A stretch of DNA of 64,000 nt, from contig JADGJG010000042.1 of assembly GCA_027596195.1 (NCBI GenBank), positions 1 through 64,000 on the forward strand. The letters run 5' to 3'. Source of the stretch: Podochytrium sp. JEL0797. Its lineage: Eukaryota > Chytridiomycota > Chytridiomycetes > Chytridiales > Chytriomycetaceae. This document shows, piece by piece, positions 56,797 through 64,000 of the stretch. The position numbers and the translations under genes are program-made. How positions within the stretch are numbered: position 1 is the first letter of the stretch; every line of letters begins with the position of its first letter. Below the pieces are notes generated by a model. The model ran no database searches and was not told the origin of the DNA. It worked only from the letters and a program-made list of their open reading frames with translations.

Positions 56797-58277
56797 GACT
56801 CGAGATAAATTCACCTAAATGATCCGAGAAATTATTAATATAAGCTCATACCTTCACGCAGTATTCACAAAATCAAAGCAGAGCCGAATGATTCGAGTAA
56901 CGACGCAAAGGGAAAACTGGGAATGGCCCGGAATACCTTTTCGGAGATGATCATTTACCTTGTCGCCGTTCACTTCTGCGTTCTGGAACACGCGCAACAT
57001 GCGTGATCATGCCAGTGTTGAATGATATTATAATTCCTCATACACCAGAACGCGTCCCTTACGATTTCAAGCAGATTGATGCATTTGTAAAGAACCGTGA
57101 TCGCGAAAACCGGTATCGTTCGGAGGAGTGAATGTGTTTCAAGTGTGCGTTGTTTTTCATTTCATTTCGCAGCAGCGGTTTTCAAAAAATATATTTGTGA
57201 GTGGAAGTAGGAACAACACTTTTTAAAAAGTGGTGGCGTCTCGAACTGGCGAATTGGAAGTTGGAATGGTTGCGATGAGGGATCGAGACGCGCTTTGCCG
57301 TTCGGCTTCCAGTCGATACAAATGATTTCGAGATTGTAACAAAACACCCGTCTGGTAACAGTATGTGAGCCACACGCTGGAATTAATGGCCATAATCCTG
57401 CGGGATGTAGAAGATGTCGGGCTGGGAGCGCGGTGGTAATTGACGGGCCAGAATGCGGTTCCGGGAGTGCGTTGAACCGCTCACTTTCCACAGCTTCTGG
57501 AGAGAGGGCATAATTTGAATTCAGAAATAAGAATAATATATGAATATTTTAACGATTTGCATTTTCAAACACCTCGCAAGATTCAAACGGTGGTGGAAGA
57601 CCGATGAAAGAGGCCATTTGCGCAGTTCTTTCGACTGTTGAAATCAAATATCCATCAAATCTCTCGTGGTCGCCTTGGCAGTCACGTGCTGGAATGGAGA
57701 AATTTCCACGCAGATGCCCAAAAAGGAAGAAGAATCTTCATTAATTCGAATGTTAGAGGATGAGGTCCCGGGGGCACAAGCAAACAGACTCATGCAGCCT
57801 CGACACAAGCGCGCGCTCAGGCACAGCCCCACAGCCACGCACCACAAGCTTGCAAGTCGCAACTCGCTTTGTTTAATGCACGAGGACTCGTTTCAGTCAC
57901 TGCTGCGAGTTCGTCGAGCGAGTCAAGACTGGCAGGGCGAGTCGTAAAAAGGAGGAGGCGACACGCAGGTTTAGGAAGATATAAAATGGCCGAGGTCATG
58001 GACAATGTCACCATAATCTCAAAGAGATGCATTGATTCGCGTATTGAGGAATCGTGGATAGTTGATTGTCCGAACGAGCCCACGTTCGTGTCGTGTTTTG
58101 GTTGGGGAAGCAATATTTTTCACGTCATATCGAAGGGTATGGAATTTTCTCCCGTCCTTTGATTTGAATTTTCAACGCTCTGAATTTATGATTTTCTGAT
58201 TACAACGCCAATTCGAACCCTTACGCACGAACTGCCGATAAAAGCGGTCCAGCCCACCAGAGATAACTCCATCCAAA
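56797..58277. other. Gene-poor stretch with one F-box relic
   Basis: Nearly 1.5 kb between divergent MFS and ArsH starts. Apart from the F-box relic at 57390-57490 no gene is supported. Open frames on the plus strand at 57666-58162 show no family resemblance. Confidence 0.55.
57390..57490 (-). pseudogene. F-box family relic
   Basis: The minus strand reads NALPEPHSGPSITTALPAR, aligning at DNA level with the N-terminus of the F-box locus 2 protein (DSGPSLTTTLPTG). The match ends after about 90 bp. Short, hence moderate confidence. Confidence 0.55.
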
Positions 58278-59169
58278 ATGCAATCCGCCATCGCCCAAAC
58301 CGCCTCCCATTGGAAACCCCACCGTCTCCCGGCCTCCGTCATCGCCACACACGGCGATTGGATTCAAACCCTCGAACTCGACGGCGCCAAACAGCTATGG
58401 CGCACAAGCAGCCAAGTAGACCCATCGAACCTTCGTGTGCTCGTACTGTATGGATCGCTACGAAAGACATCGTATTCACGTCTGCTGGCGTACGAGTACG
58501 CGCGAATTCTTGAACATTTGGGGTGCGATGTGAGAGTTTTTGATCCCCGTGGACTTCCCATCAAGGACGACGTGTCCGAGAAACACGAAAAGGTATGCCC
58601 CATTACTCACCCCCCTTTGTTAAAAATCGAATTCAACCCAGGTCGTCGAACTCCGATCCCTCTCAGAATGGAGCCAAGGCCACATCTGGGTCTCCCCCGA
58701 ACAACACGGAACCCTCACCGCAGTCTTCAAGAACCAAATCGACTGGATCCCACTCTCCATCGGCAGCGTGCGTCCAACGCAAGGACGCACCCTCGCCGTA
58801 TCCCAAGTAAACGGCGGCTCGCAGTCTTTCAACTCTGTCAACGCGTTGCGAATTCTCGGTCGATGGATGCGCATGGTGACGATTCCGAATCAGAGCTCGA
58901 TTCCAAAGGCGTGGACTGAGTTTGACATGTTGCCCGGGGTCGAGGATGAGTTGGGGTTGCCTGTGGGGAGGATTCGAAAGAGCTCGTTCCGTGAACGCGT
59001 TGTCGACGTGGCGGAGGAGTTTTTCAAGTTTAGTTTGTTGTTGCGTGGAAATACAGAGATGCTGGTGGACCGATTCAGCGAGAGGGAGGAAGTGAGAGAG
59101 AAGGGGAGACTGTTGACGCAGGCTGAGAAGGAGGAGCTAAAAAAAGTGGACATTCTGTCCCTTATGTGA
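58278..59169 (+). CDS. arsH: ArsH-type NADPH-FMN oxidoreductase, copy 2
   Basis: Two exons (58278-58592, 58642-59169) encode 280 residues. Exon 1 has exactly the same length (315 bases) as in copy 1 and the intron is at the same codon. The FMN loop [20 protein letters not shown] and the [17 protein letters not shown] segment are intact. The C-terminus is a few residues longer ([13 protein letters not shown]). Both copies appear functional. This one lies 24 kb away from the ACR3/ArsC cluster with no other arsenic gene next to it. Confidence 0.92.
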
Positions 59170-59256
59170 GGTTTATTGATCAAATATAAACACTATTATA
59201 TCTTTTCCTTGATTTGGTCGCTCGCAACGCGATACACTTGCAACTACTCCTCCTCA

Positions 59257-60072
59257 CTACCAACTGCCTTGCCCGAATCCGTGAAACACCAATGACGCCG
59301 CTGCCGCCTCGAAGCAATCGGTACAGACCTCGAATGGGTTGTAAACATCTACGAAGGCAAATGCAAACGCGCATCTTGCGCAGACGGGCGGTGAAATTGC
59401 AATATCCGACGGTGGTATCGAAGAGACGCCCACCAGGCAGTTATGTAGAGCCTTCACCTGGCGGTAGGTGAATTTTTCGGTGCCCCACAATTCAATGGAG
59501 TACATGCACGGTAGATGAAGTGAGCCATGCGTCTGGAGCGCGTCCACGAGATTTTCCAAGGAAAACAACGAGCAGTCGATCTGAATCTCTTGGAGATTTT
59601 TGCACTTTGCCAGCAGCGCTGCAACGGTGGGCTCACTCGCACGGAATCGCCCCCTTTCCACAGTCAGGCTGATGACTTCCGCAAAACACTCTGTCGTAAG
59701 AGTTTCGGCCAGTAGGAGGAGAACCCCGGGGTGGTCCCCAATCCAGTCGTATTCGCGCCAGAAGGACGAGTTGTTTGCCACAATTGTGCGTGACGTGCGG
59801 TCCAGATGCATCAGCCAGAGGTTCACACGCAGCGTGCTTGACAAGTTTGCCATAAAAAGTTGGTCAAGGCTGTGAGGGCGCACAAGCGGGTCAGCCTCGT
59901 CGCTGAGGATTGTGAATATTTGGATGAGGATCTCTGTGGGGAGTGTGGCGGTGAGAGACGGTCTGGAATCGAGGGCGGGGAGCGCGTGGCGTATCGAATG
60001 TTGCCATGACAAACACAAAAAAATAAACTCTGATGAGCAATCCGCGCACGCCCAGCCAGACTCCCAGCACAT
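59257..60072 (-). CDS. F-box protein, locus 4 (C-terminally truncated)
   Basis: The frame encodes the local F-box family: TLPTEILIQIFTILSDEADP, MHLDRTSRTIVANNSSFW and LLAKCKNLQEIQIDCSLFSL. The C-terminal zinc-ribbon region is cut short after CARCAFAF and CTDCFEA, and it ends at QGSW. The first in-frame ATG (60072) lies 40 bp inside the opposite-strand bZIP gene, and the residues before the F-box do not match other family members, so the true start is uncertain and the locus may be a pseudogene. Its stop is 88 bp from the convergent ArsH copy 2. Confidence 0.6.
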   Translation of the reverse strand: MCWESGWACADCSSEFIFLCLSWQHSIRHALPALDSRPSLTATLPTEILIQIFTILSDEADPLVRPHSLDQLFMANLSSTLRVNLWLMHLDRTSRTIVANNSSFWREYDWIGDHPGVLLLLAETLTTECFAEVISLTVERGRFRASEPTVAALLAKCKNLQEIQIDCSLFSLENLVDALQTHGSLHLPCMYSIELWGTEKFTYRQVKALHNCLVGVSSIPPSDIAISPPVCARCAFAFAFVDVYNPFEVCTDCFEAAAASLVFHGFGQGSW

Positions 60073-60740
60073 CCCCACCGCCCCTTGTCCCCCGCAAGCG
60101 TGGGCGACCACCGCGGCAAATCAGCACTTCAGAGGCAACGCTGATCCGCAAACAGCAGCTGCGCACGGCGGCAGCGGCGTTTCGAAAGCGGAAGTCAAAC
60201 GGAGTTACCTCAGAGACCCAGCTGTTGAGGCTGCAAGTGCAGGTGTTGCAGGCGGAGAATGCGCGGTTACTAGGAAGTCAAGGGGGGAGGGAAGGGAGTC
60301 TAGGGGGTGGGCGTCTAGGGGGGAGTCTAGGGAGTCTAGTAGATCACGACGAGACTCGAGGCACCGAAAGCGTCGCACATCGACAACTCGCCCCGCTCGA
60401 ATCTCTCGTCGGCGGAATCGCCTTCGCAGGGTGCATCGCCACTCTCGCCACGGCGTGGACCCAGTTTGCCAATGAGTGCGCGAGTCGTATTTCCACTAGT
60501 GCCAACACGTGTTCACCACCTGCCCTGACCGAAATGCGAAAAGCCTCGCAATGCATCATCGATTCGTGTGCATCCAAGGCTGACAAAATGCTCGCCGAAC
60601 GCATCATTTCGACTGTCAAACACGACCATCTGTTGTTTCTGGCAAATTGGGCGAAAAGCGTCTGTGACGTGATGGGGGAAGCGGATGGTGCCTCAGCAGT
60701 GGAGTTGGTGAAGGAGTGTTGCAAATGTGTCGATGCTTGA
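60033..60740 (+). CDS. bZIP transcription factor
   Basis: Single exon of 235 residues. The basic region reads QLRTAAAAFRKRK, close to the fungal bZIP pattern with alanine-phenylalanine-arginine, and is followed by a short leucine zipper (LLRLQVQVLQAENARLL). An AT-hook-like RKRGRPPRQ lies just N-terminal. A glycine/serine-rich linker encoded by a GTCTAGGGGG-type repeat separates it from an alpha-helical C-terminal domain rich in alanine and cysteine (CIDSCASK-type spacing), which could be redox-sensitive as in Yap1-like factors, but this is only a suggestion. Target genes unknown; ArsH is nearby. Confidence 0.85.
   Translation: MSNPRTPSQTPSTSPPPLVPRKRGRPPRQISTSEATLIRKQQLRTAAAAFRKRKSNGVTSETQLLRLQVQVLQAENARLLGSQGGREGSLGGGRLGGSLGSLVDHDETRGTESVAHRQLAPLESLVGGIAFAGCIATLATAWTQFANECASRISTSANTCSPPALTEMRKASQCIIDSCASKADKMLAERIISTVKHDHLLFLANWAKSVCDVMGEADGASAVELVKECCKCVDA
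60288..60345 (+). repeat. Short tandem repeat inside the bZIP gene
   Basis: GTCTAGGGGG-like units recur about five times in 58 bp, encoding the glycine/serine linker. Likely length-variable between strains. Confidence 0.7.
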
Positions 60741-61108
60741 ATTCTTGAATCAAGGGTGGGATGAGAAATCCAAATATATATGTTGAGAAAGTGTTTAAAT
60801 TGGATAGGACGCTTGACCCAACAATGTATATTGACGATAAAATGTACTTCAGTTATTTATTTGGTATTTATCGTGTTTCAGATTCCTGTGCCACCCGAAC
60901 GGCTGTCAACAACGGACAACGGTCGGACACAAGGATAGAGTAGGTCCCCGCCCAGTCTCTCTAGCGTATCCAACGCCTCTCCCTTCCCTCGCCCCTTCCT
61001 CTTCCTCCCAAATATTACGTAAAAATTTGAAAATTTCAATTTCTACAGTTCAATTTGTTTCCGAACGCGTTTCAATTCCACCGAAAAACACGCAAGAACC
61101 GAGACGAA
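60741..61108. other. Gene-free stretch
   Basis: 368 bp between the bZIP stop and the GPI-protein start; AT-rich first half, pyrimidine-rich block near 60960-61010 that is probably part of the downstream promoter. Confidence 0.5.
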
Positions 61109-61681
61109 ATGCAGGTCCAACTCCTAACCCTCCTCTCCCTTGCGGCTTCCATCCTCGCCCACCTCTCCATCATCGAACCCACCGGCAACCACGAATACAA
61201 AGTCGGCGACACCATGACCATCACTTGGACTAATGAGGGATACGACCCCACTACTCCACTCTCTTTTGAGCTCGCGGACGCCTCCCAAGGCGCCAATCGC
61301 ATCACACCTATCGGTGTTACACTTGTGACCAACACGACTGTTGGTGCGTTGCAGGTCACGGCCACGATTCCCGCGGGTGTGGCGAATGGTGCTGCTTACT
61401 GCGTCCGTGCGGATATCAAGAACCCGACGGCGTTTGATTACTATTTTAGTCCCGTGTTTCCGATTGGGGTTCCGGTGGGAAGTGTCGTGGTGGTAACCTC
61501 GTCAGCGGCAGGGGCGGCGGGTACAAGTGCTGGCGCTGGTTCTGGGTCAGCGGCTGCTGGCTCTGCGGCTGCTACTACAGCGAGTGTAGGAAAAGTGGGT
61601 ACTGCGACAACGACAAGTGGGGCGCAAAAGATTGGTGCTTTGTTGAGTTTTGCGGCGGGGATGATACTGTTTGCGTTTTGA
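61109..61681 (+). CDS. GPI-anchored Kre9/Knh1-like cell wall protein
   Basis: Single exon of 190 residues. There is a signal peptide (QVQLLTLLSLAASILA). The Kre9/Knh1-type beta-sandwich domain begins with IIEPTGNHEYKVGDTMTITW and continues with FELADASQGANRI and AAYCVRADIKN. An alanine/serine/glycine-rich stalk follows. The last 15 residues are hydrophobic (GALLSFAAGMILFAF), as expected for GPI-anchor addition. Such proteins sit at the cell surface and are linked to wall glucan assembly in yeasts; the exact role here is unknown. Start at 61109 gives a proper signal peptide. Confidence 0.88.
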   Translation: MQVQLLTLLSLAASILAHLSIIEPTGNHEYKVGDTMTITWTNEGYDPTTPLSFELADASQGANRITPIGVTLVTNTTVGALQVTATIPAGVANGAAYCVRADIKNPTAFDYYFSPVFPIGVPVGSVVVVTSSAAGAAGTSAGAGSGSAAAGSAAATTASVGKVGTATTTSGAQKIGALLSFAAGMILFAF

Positions 61682-62139
61682 AAGTTGTTTATTTTTCCTC
61701 GGCCCATTTCTTTTTTTCAAAATAATTCGTTTTTCACATTCCAGTGCACCAAACAATCACCGTTAACATTTTCTCCAATTCCTCCGCGATCCCGTCCTCA
61801 TTGTTTGTAGTAAAGATTCAGGAATGTGTAGTGAATGCAGAGACTTGTTCAGTGACGGGTGTCGGAGAGGAGTGGAGAGTGAAACCGCAGGGTAGTTTTC
61901 GGTTTTCGGTAACCGAAAGGCGGGGTATGTCTGAAAACAACCCACAAATTCGAGCCGGCACTACCAACACTTTCTCACATTTAAAGCTTGAGCCAAGGCT
62001 TTGAAGAAAGAACTGCGTAACGCCAGCCGAACGCCCAGTCCCAGACGCGCCACCCCACTACAAGATTGGTCATCAATTTTTTATTTCGAACTCCAATCGG
62101 ACCAAACAGCAACCTCCCCCGCCCCACAAACCCCCAAAA
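61682..62139. other. Gene-free stretch
   Basis: 458 bp between the GPI protein and the second HAD gene. No gene seen. Confidence 0.5.
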
Positions 62140-62982
62140 ATGTCACCCAAGTACACCCTCCTCGCCCTCGACCTCGACGGAACCCTCCTCAACAACACCC
62201 ACACCATCTCCGAGCGCACGCAAGCGACCCTCGCCAAAGTCGCTGCCACTGGAGCCCTCATCGCCATCTGCTCGGGTCGTGCAACGTATTGCACGGAACC
62301 TTTCGCCGCGCCTTTTGATTTCCCGGTGCATCTCCTCACTTTCAATGGTGGGATGGCACTCGCGCCGTCTCTTGCTGAGGGATCCCCGCGCCCCGTCCTC
62401 TTCTCGGAAAAAATGACGCAGGAGCAAGTCACCCAAGTCCTCACCGCCGCCGAAAAACTCAACAGAAACCTCAACTTCTACGACTCAGACGTCATCCACG
62501 CTGTCATCCGTAACCCGGAACAAGCGGCCCTCGTACACCGCTACAAAACGCAATGCAATGCCCCATACAATATCATTGAGGATTACAAAACCCTCACACA
62601 TCTTCCGCCCAAGCTCTGCGTGTTTGCCAACGACTCTGCCCGTGTGGCAGAGTACCTCGAATCCCACACCACAGGCCTCAAGATCATCAAAGAAGAATAC
62701 CACGTCGAATGTCTCCCACCCTTGACCAACAAAGGCGATGGATTCGTGCGCATGTGTTCCGCCCTTGGGATCCCCATTTCCCAAACTGTCGCGTTTGGGG
62801 ACGGATTGAACGATTTGGAGTTTGTCAAGAACGCGGGGAGGGGTGTGGCGATGCGGAATGGGAAGAAGGAGGTGTTGGAGTCTGCGGATTATGTGACTGA
62901 GTTTACGAATAACGATGACGGGGTGGCGGTGGAGTTGGAGAGGATGTTGGCGGAGGGGTTGTTTGGTGCACCGGAATGTTAA
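62140..62982 (+). CDS. HAD-superfamily Cof-type sugar-phosphatase-like protein, copy 2
   Basis: Single exon of 280 residues, homologous over the whole length to the gene at 52445. Motifs: LLALDLDGTLLNNTH, LIAICSGRATYC, LTNKGDGFVRMCSALGIP and VAFGDGLNDLEFVKNAG. The cap domain differs most, as expected if the substrate differs. Intact by all visible criteria. Confidence 0.92.
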   Translation: MSPKYTLLALDLDGTLLNNTHTISERTQATLAKVAATGALIAICSGRATYCTEPFAAPFDFPVHLLTFNGGMALAPSLAEGSPRPVLFSEKMTQEQVTQVLTAAEKLNRNLNFYDSDVIHAVIRNPEQAALVHRYKTQCNAPYNIIEDYKTLTHLPPKLCVFANDSARVAEYLESHTTGLKIIKEEYHVECLPPLTNKGDGFVRMCSALGIPISQTVAFGDGLNDLEFVKNAGRGVAMRNGKKEVLESADYVTEFTNNDDGVAVELERMLAEGLFGAPEC

Positions 62983-63056
62983 TAAGGATACGCGTTTCTT
63001 TAAAAATAAACGAATTCAATGAATTGTTTCAGGGCCAAAATCAAAAAACGCCGAAA

Positions 63057-63866
63057 TGGCTTCCGGCCCCTCTCTCACCGCCACACTACCCACCGAGATC
63101 CTCATCCAAATCTTCATAATCCTCAGCAACGAGGCTGACCCTCTTTTACGCCCAAATTCACACAAGCTCGCCACGCCGAGGTCACAAAAGCTGCACCCTA
63201 GACCGTACCTCACGCACCATTGTGTCGAATAACGCCTCCTTCTGGCAAGGATGCGACTGGCTGTGGGACAACTCCCTGGCACTCCTCATGCTTGCCAACA
63301 CGCTTGCGCCAGAGTGTTTTGCGCATGTCACCAGCCTGACTGTGAAAAGTGACCAATTGCGTTCGCACGATTCCGCCGTTGCCGCACTGCTCGCAAAGTC
63401 CGCACATTTCGAAACTCTTTACATCCAATGCACAATGCCATCCCAAGAAAGCCAGGCGGACGCTTCCCAGTCGCACAATGACCCAGTCCACACCCCCGCC
63501 TCGGAATCCAACACCTTGTTGAACACAAAACATGCCATCTTCGCTGAAGTGAAGGCTCTGCTACAGCGTATTATGGGCGTGTATTCGGTTCTCGATCCTT
63601 TTATTTTCCAAGAACTGGACACAGAATACTACGTCACATATATCGTTCTGGACACGGGTCACCCAGTGGAGATCGAATTCGATTTCACCCCCGCGTTGCC
63701 GATTTGTTTCAAGTGCCGCAAAAATCAGTCGCACGAAGCCGAGCCGTTTGTAACCTGTGACCGATGCGGGAAAATCTTGTGTGCTGAGTGTGTTGATAAG
63801 CGGTGGTGGTGGTGGTGGAAGCGCAACGATTCCTCAGCGCGTTGCGGAAAATGTCGAATGAGGTAG
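63057..63866 (+). pseudogene. F-box family pseudogene, locus 5
   Basis: It starts MASGPSLTATLPTEILIQIF (complete F-box), but between SQKL and LDRTSRTIVSNN about eight codons are missing and the frame shifts, giving a stop after about 57 residues. From 63222 a second frame is open to 63866 and encodes the rest of the family protein, including SNNASFWQGCDW and a zinc-ribbon tail with CFKCRK, CDRCGK, CAECVD and CGKCRM. Two frames of one formerly intact gene. Confidence 0.82.
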
Positions 63867-64000
63867 GGCTCGGCGGTCCGGATAAAGAGCGGGTTTTGTG
63901 ATTGGATCCGCTCCGGTCTGGCGTCATTACACATACGGAGCGGATGGCAGTCCGGATTCGAGAAACGAATCCGCTCCGATCCGCTCCGGAACCGTGTAAA
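63867..64000. repeat. Right-edge GGATCCGCTCCGG-type direct and inverted repeats
   Basis: The last 110 bases contain ATCCGCTCCG at least three times on the plus strand (about 63905, 63969, 63980) and its reverse complement CGGAGCGGAT once (about 63937). The inverted arrangement with short spacing resembles the end of a repetitive element that continues beyond the window. Confidence 0.55.

Noticed and set aside
57666..58162. Two overlapping plus-strand frames upstream of ArsH copy 2
   Set aside because: No homologues recognised, ordinary composition for intergenic DNA; not enough support for a gene.
1..64000. CRISPR arrays, operons with ribosome binding sites, prophage
   Set aside because: The intron-bearing genes and eukaryotic families make this nuclear fungal DNA; no regularly spaced short repeats of the CRISPR kind were seen.
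1..64000. tRNA or rRNA genes
   Set aside because: No cloverleaf or rRNA stretch was recognised by eye; a covariance-model scan (tRNAscan-SE, Infernal) was not possible here and would be decisive.

Overview
The window reads as nuclear DNA of a filamentous-type fungus, most likely a chytrid (Chytridiales, Rhizoclosmatium/Chytriomyces-like). Evidence: dense protein genes on both strands with short GT-AG introns (about 25 to 215 bp); eukaryotic families (DBP9 helicase, FHA-RING ligase of the Dma/CHFR type, UBXD8/FAF2, DUS3, GT90, bZIP, Kre9/Knh1-like GPI protein); several secreted chitinases; and rhodopsin-like seven-helix receptors, which are uncommon in most fungi but frequent in chytrids. The placement is inference from gene content only.

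Layout. 1-2.3 kb: transposon-type debris (tyrosine-recombinase-like exon, hAT transposase relic). 2.3-9.5 kb: housekeeping genes (GFA/CENP-V protein, FHA-RING ligase, DBP9, UBXD8), followed by two decayed tandem copies of the last UBXD8 exon. 9.6-20.7 kb: an apparent sensory island, all on the minus strand: one large membrane protein with a PstS-type phosphate-binding domain fused to about seven or eight further transmembrane helices, then five tandem three-exon rhodopsin-like receptors (four intact, one frameshifted) with a decayed exon and a stray RING fragment between copies. 21.0-24.9 kb: two tandem GT90 glycosyltransferases. 25.0-27.4 kb: two tandem single-pass membrane proteins with glutamine-rich tails. 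27.6-31.3 kb: F-box gene and a modular GH18 chitinase. 31.5-34.4 kb: an arsenic cluster (ACR3, ArsC, ArsH). 34.9-45.1 kb: F-box gene, second GH18 protein, class 3 lipase, GNAT, a GH19 chitinase whose seven leading exons are paralogous to those of the first GH18 gene, and another F-box gene. 45.1-56.8 kb: relics of F-box/LRR and DUS3 genes, a hypothetical gene, DUS3 itself, LRR relics, a tail-anchored protein, a HAD phosphatase, relics of HAD and MFS genes, an F-box/LRR gene, an LRR relic and an MFSD1-like transporter. 56.8-64 kb: sparse DNA, second ArsH, F-box gene, bZIP factor, GPI-anchored wall protein, second HAD phosphatase, an F-box pseudogene and a repeat-rich right edge.

Functional themes are chitin degradation, environmental sensing, arsenic detoxification and ubiquitin-linked turnover. 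A second theme is structural: many partial gene copies (3' ends, single exons, truncated families) lie scattered through the window, showing recurrent DNA-level segment duplication. For every multi-exon gene whose exons I mapped, the exon lengths sum to a multiple of three, except receptor copy 5. Splice sites are predictions from sequence alone.
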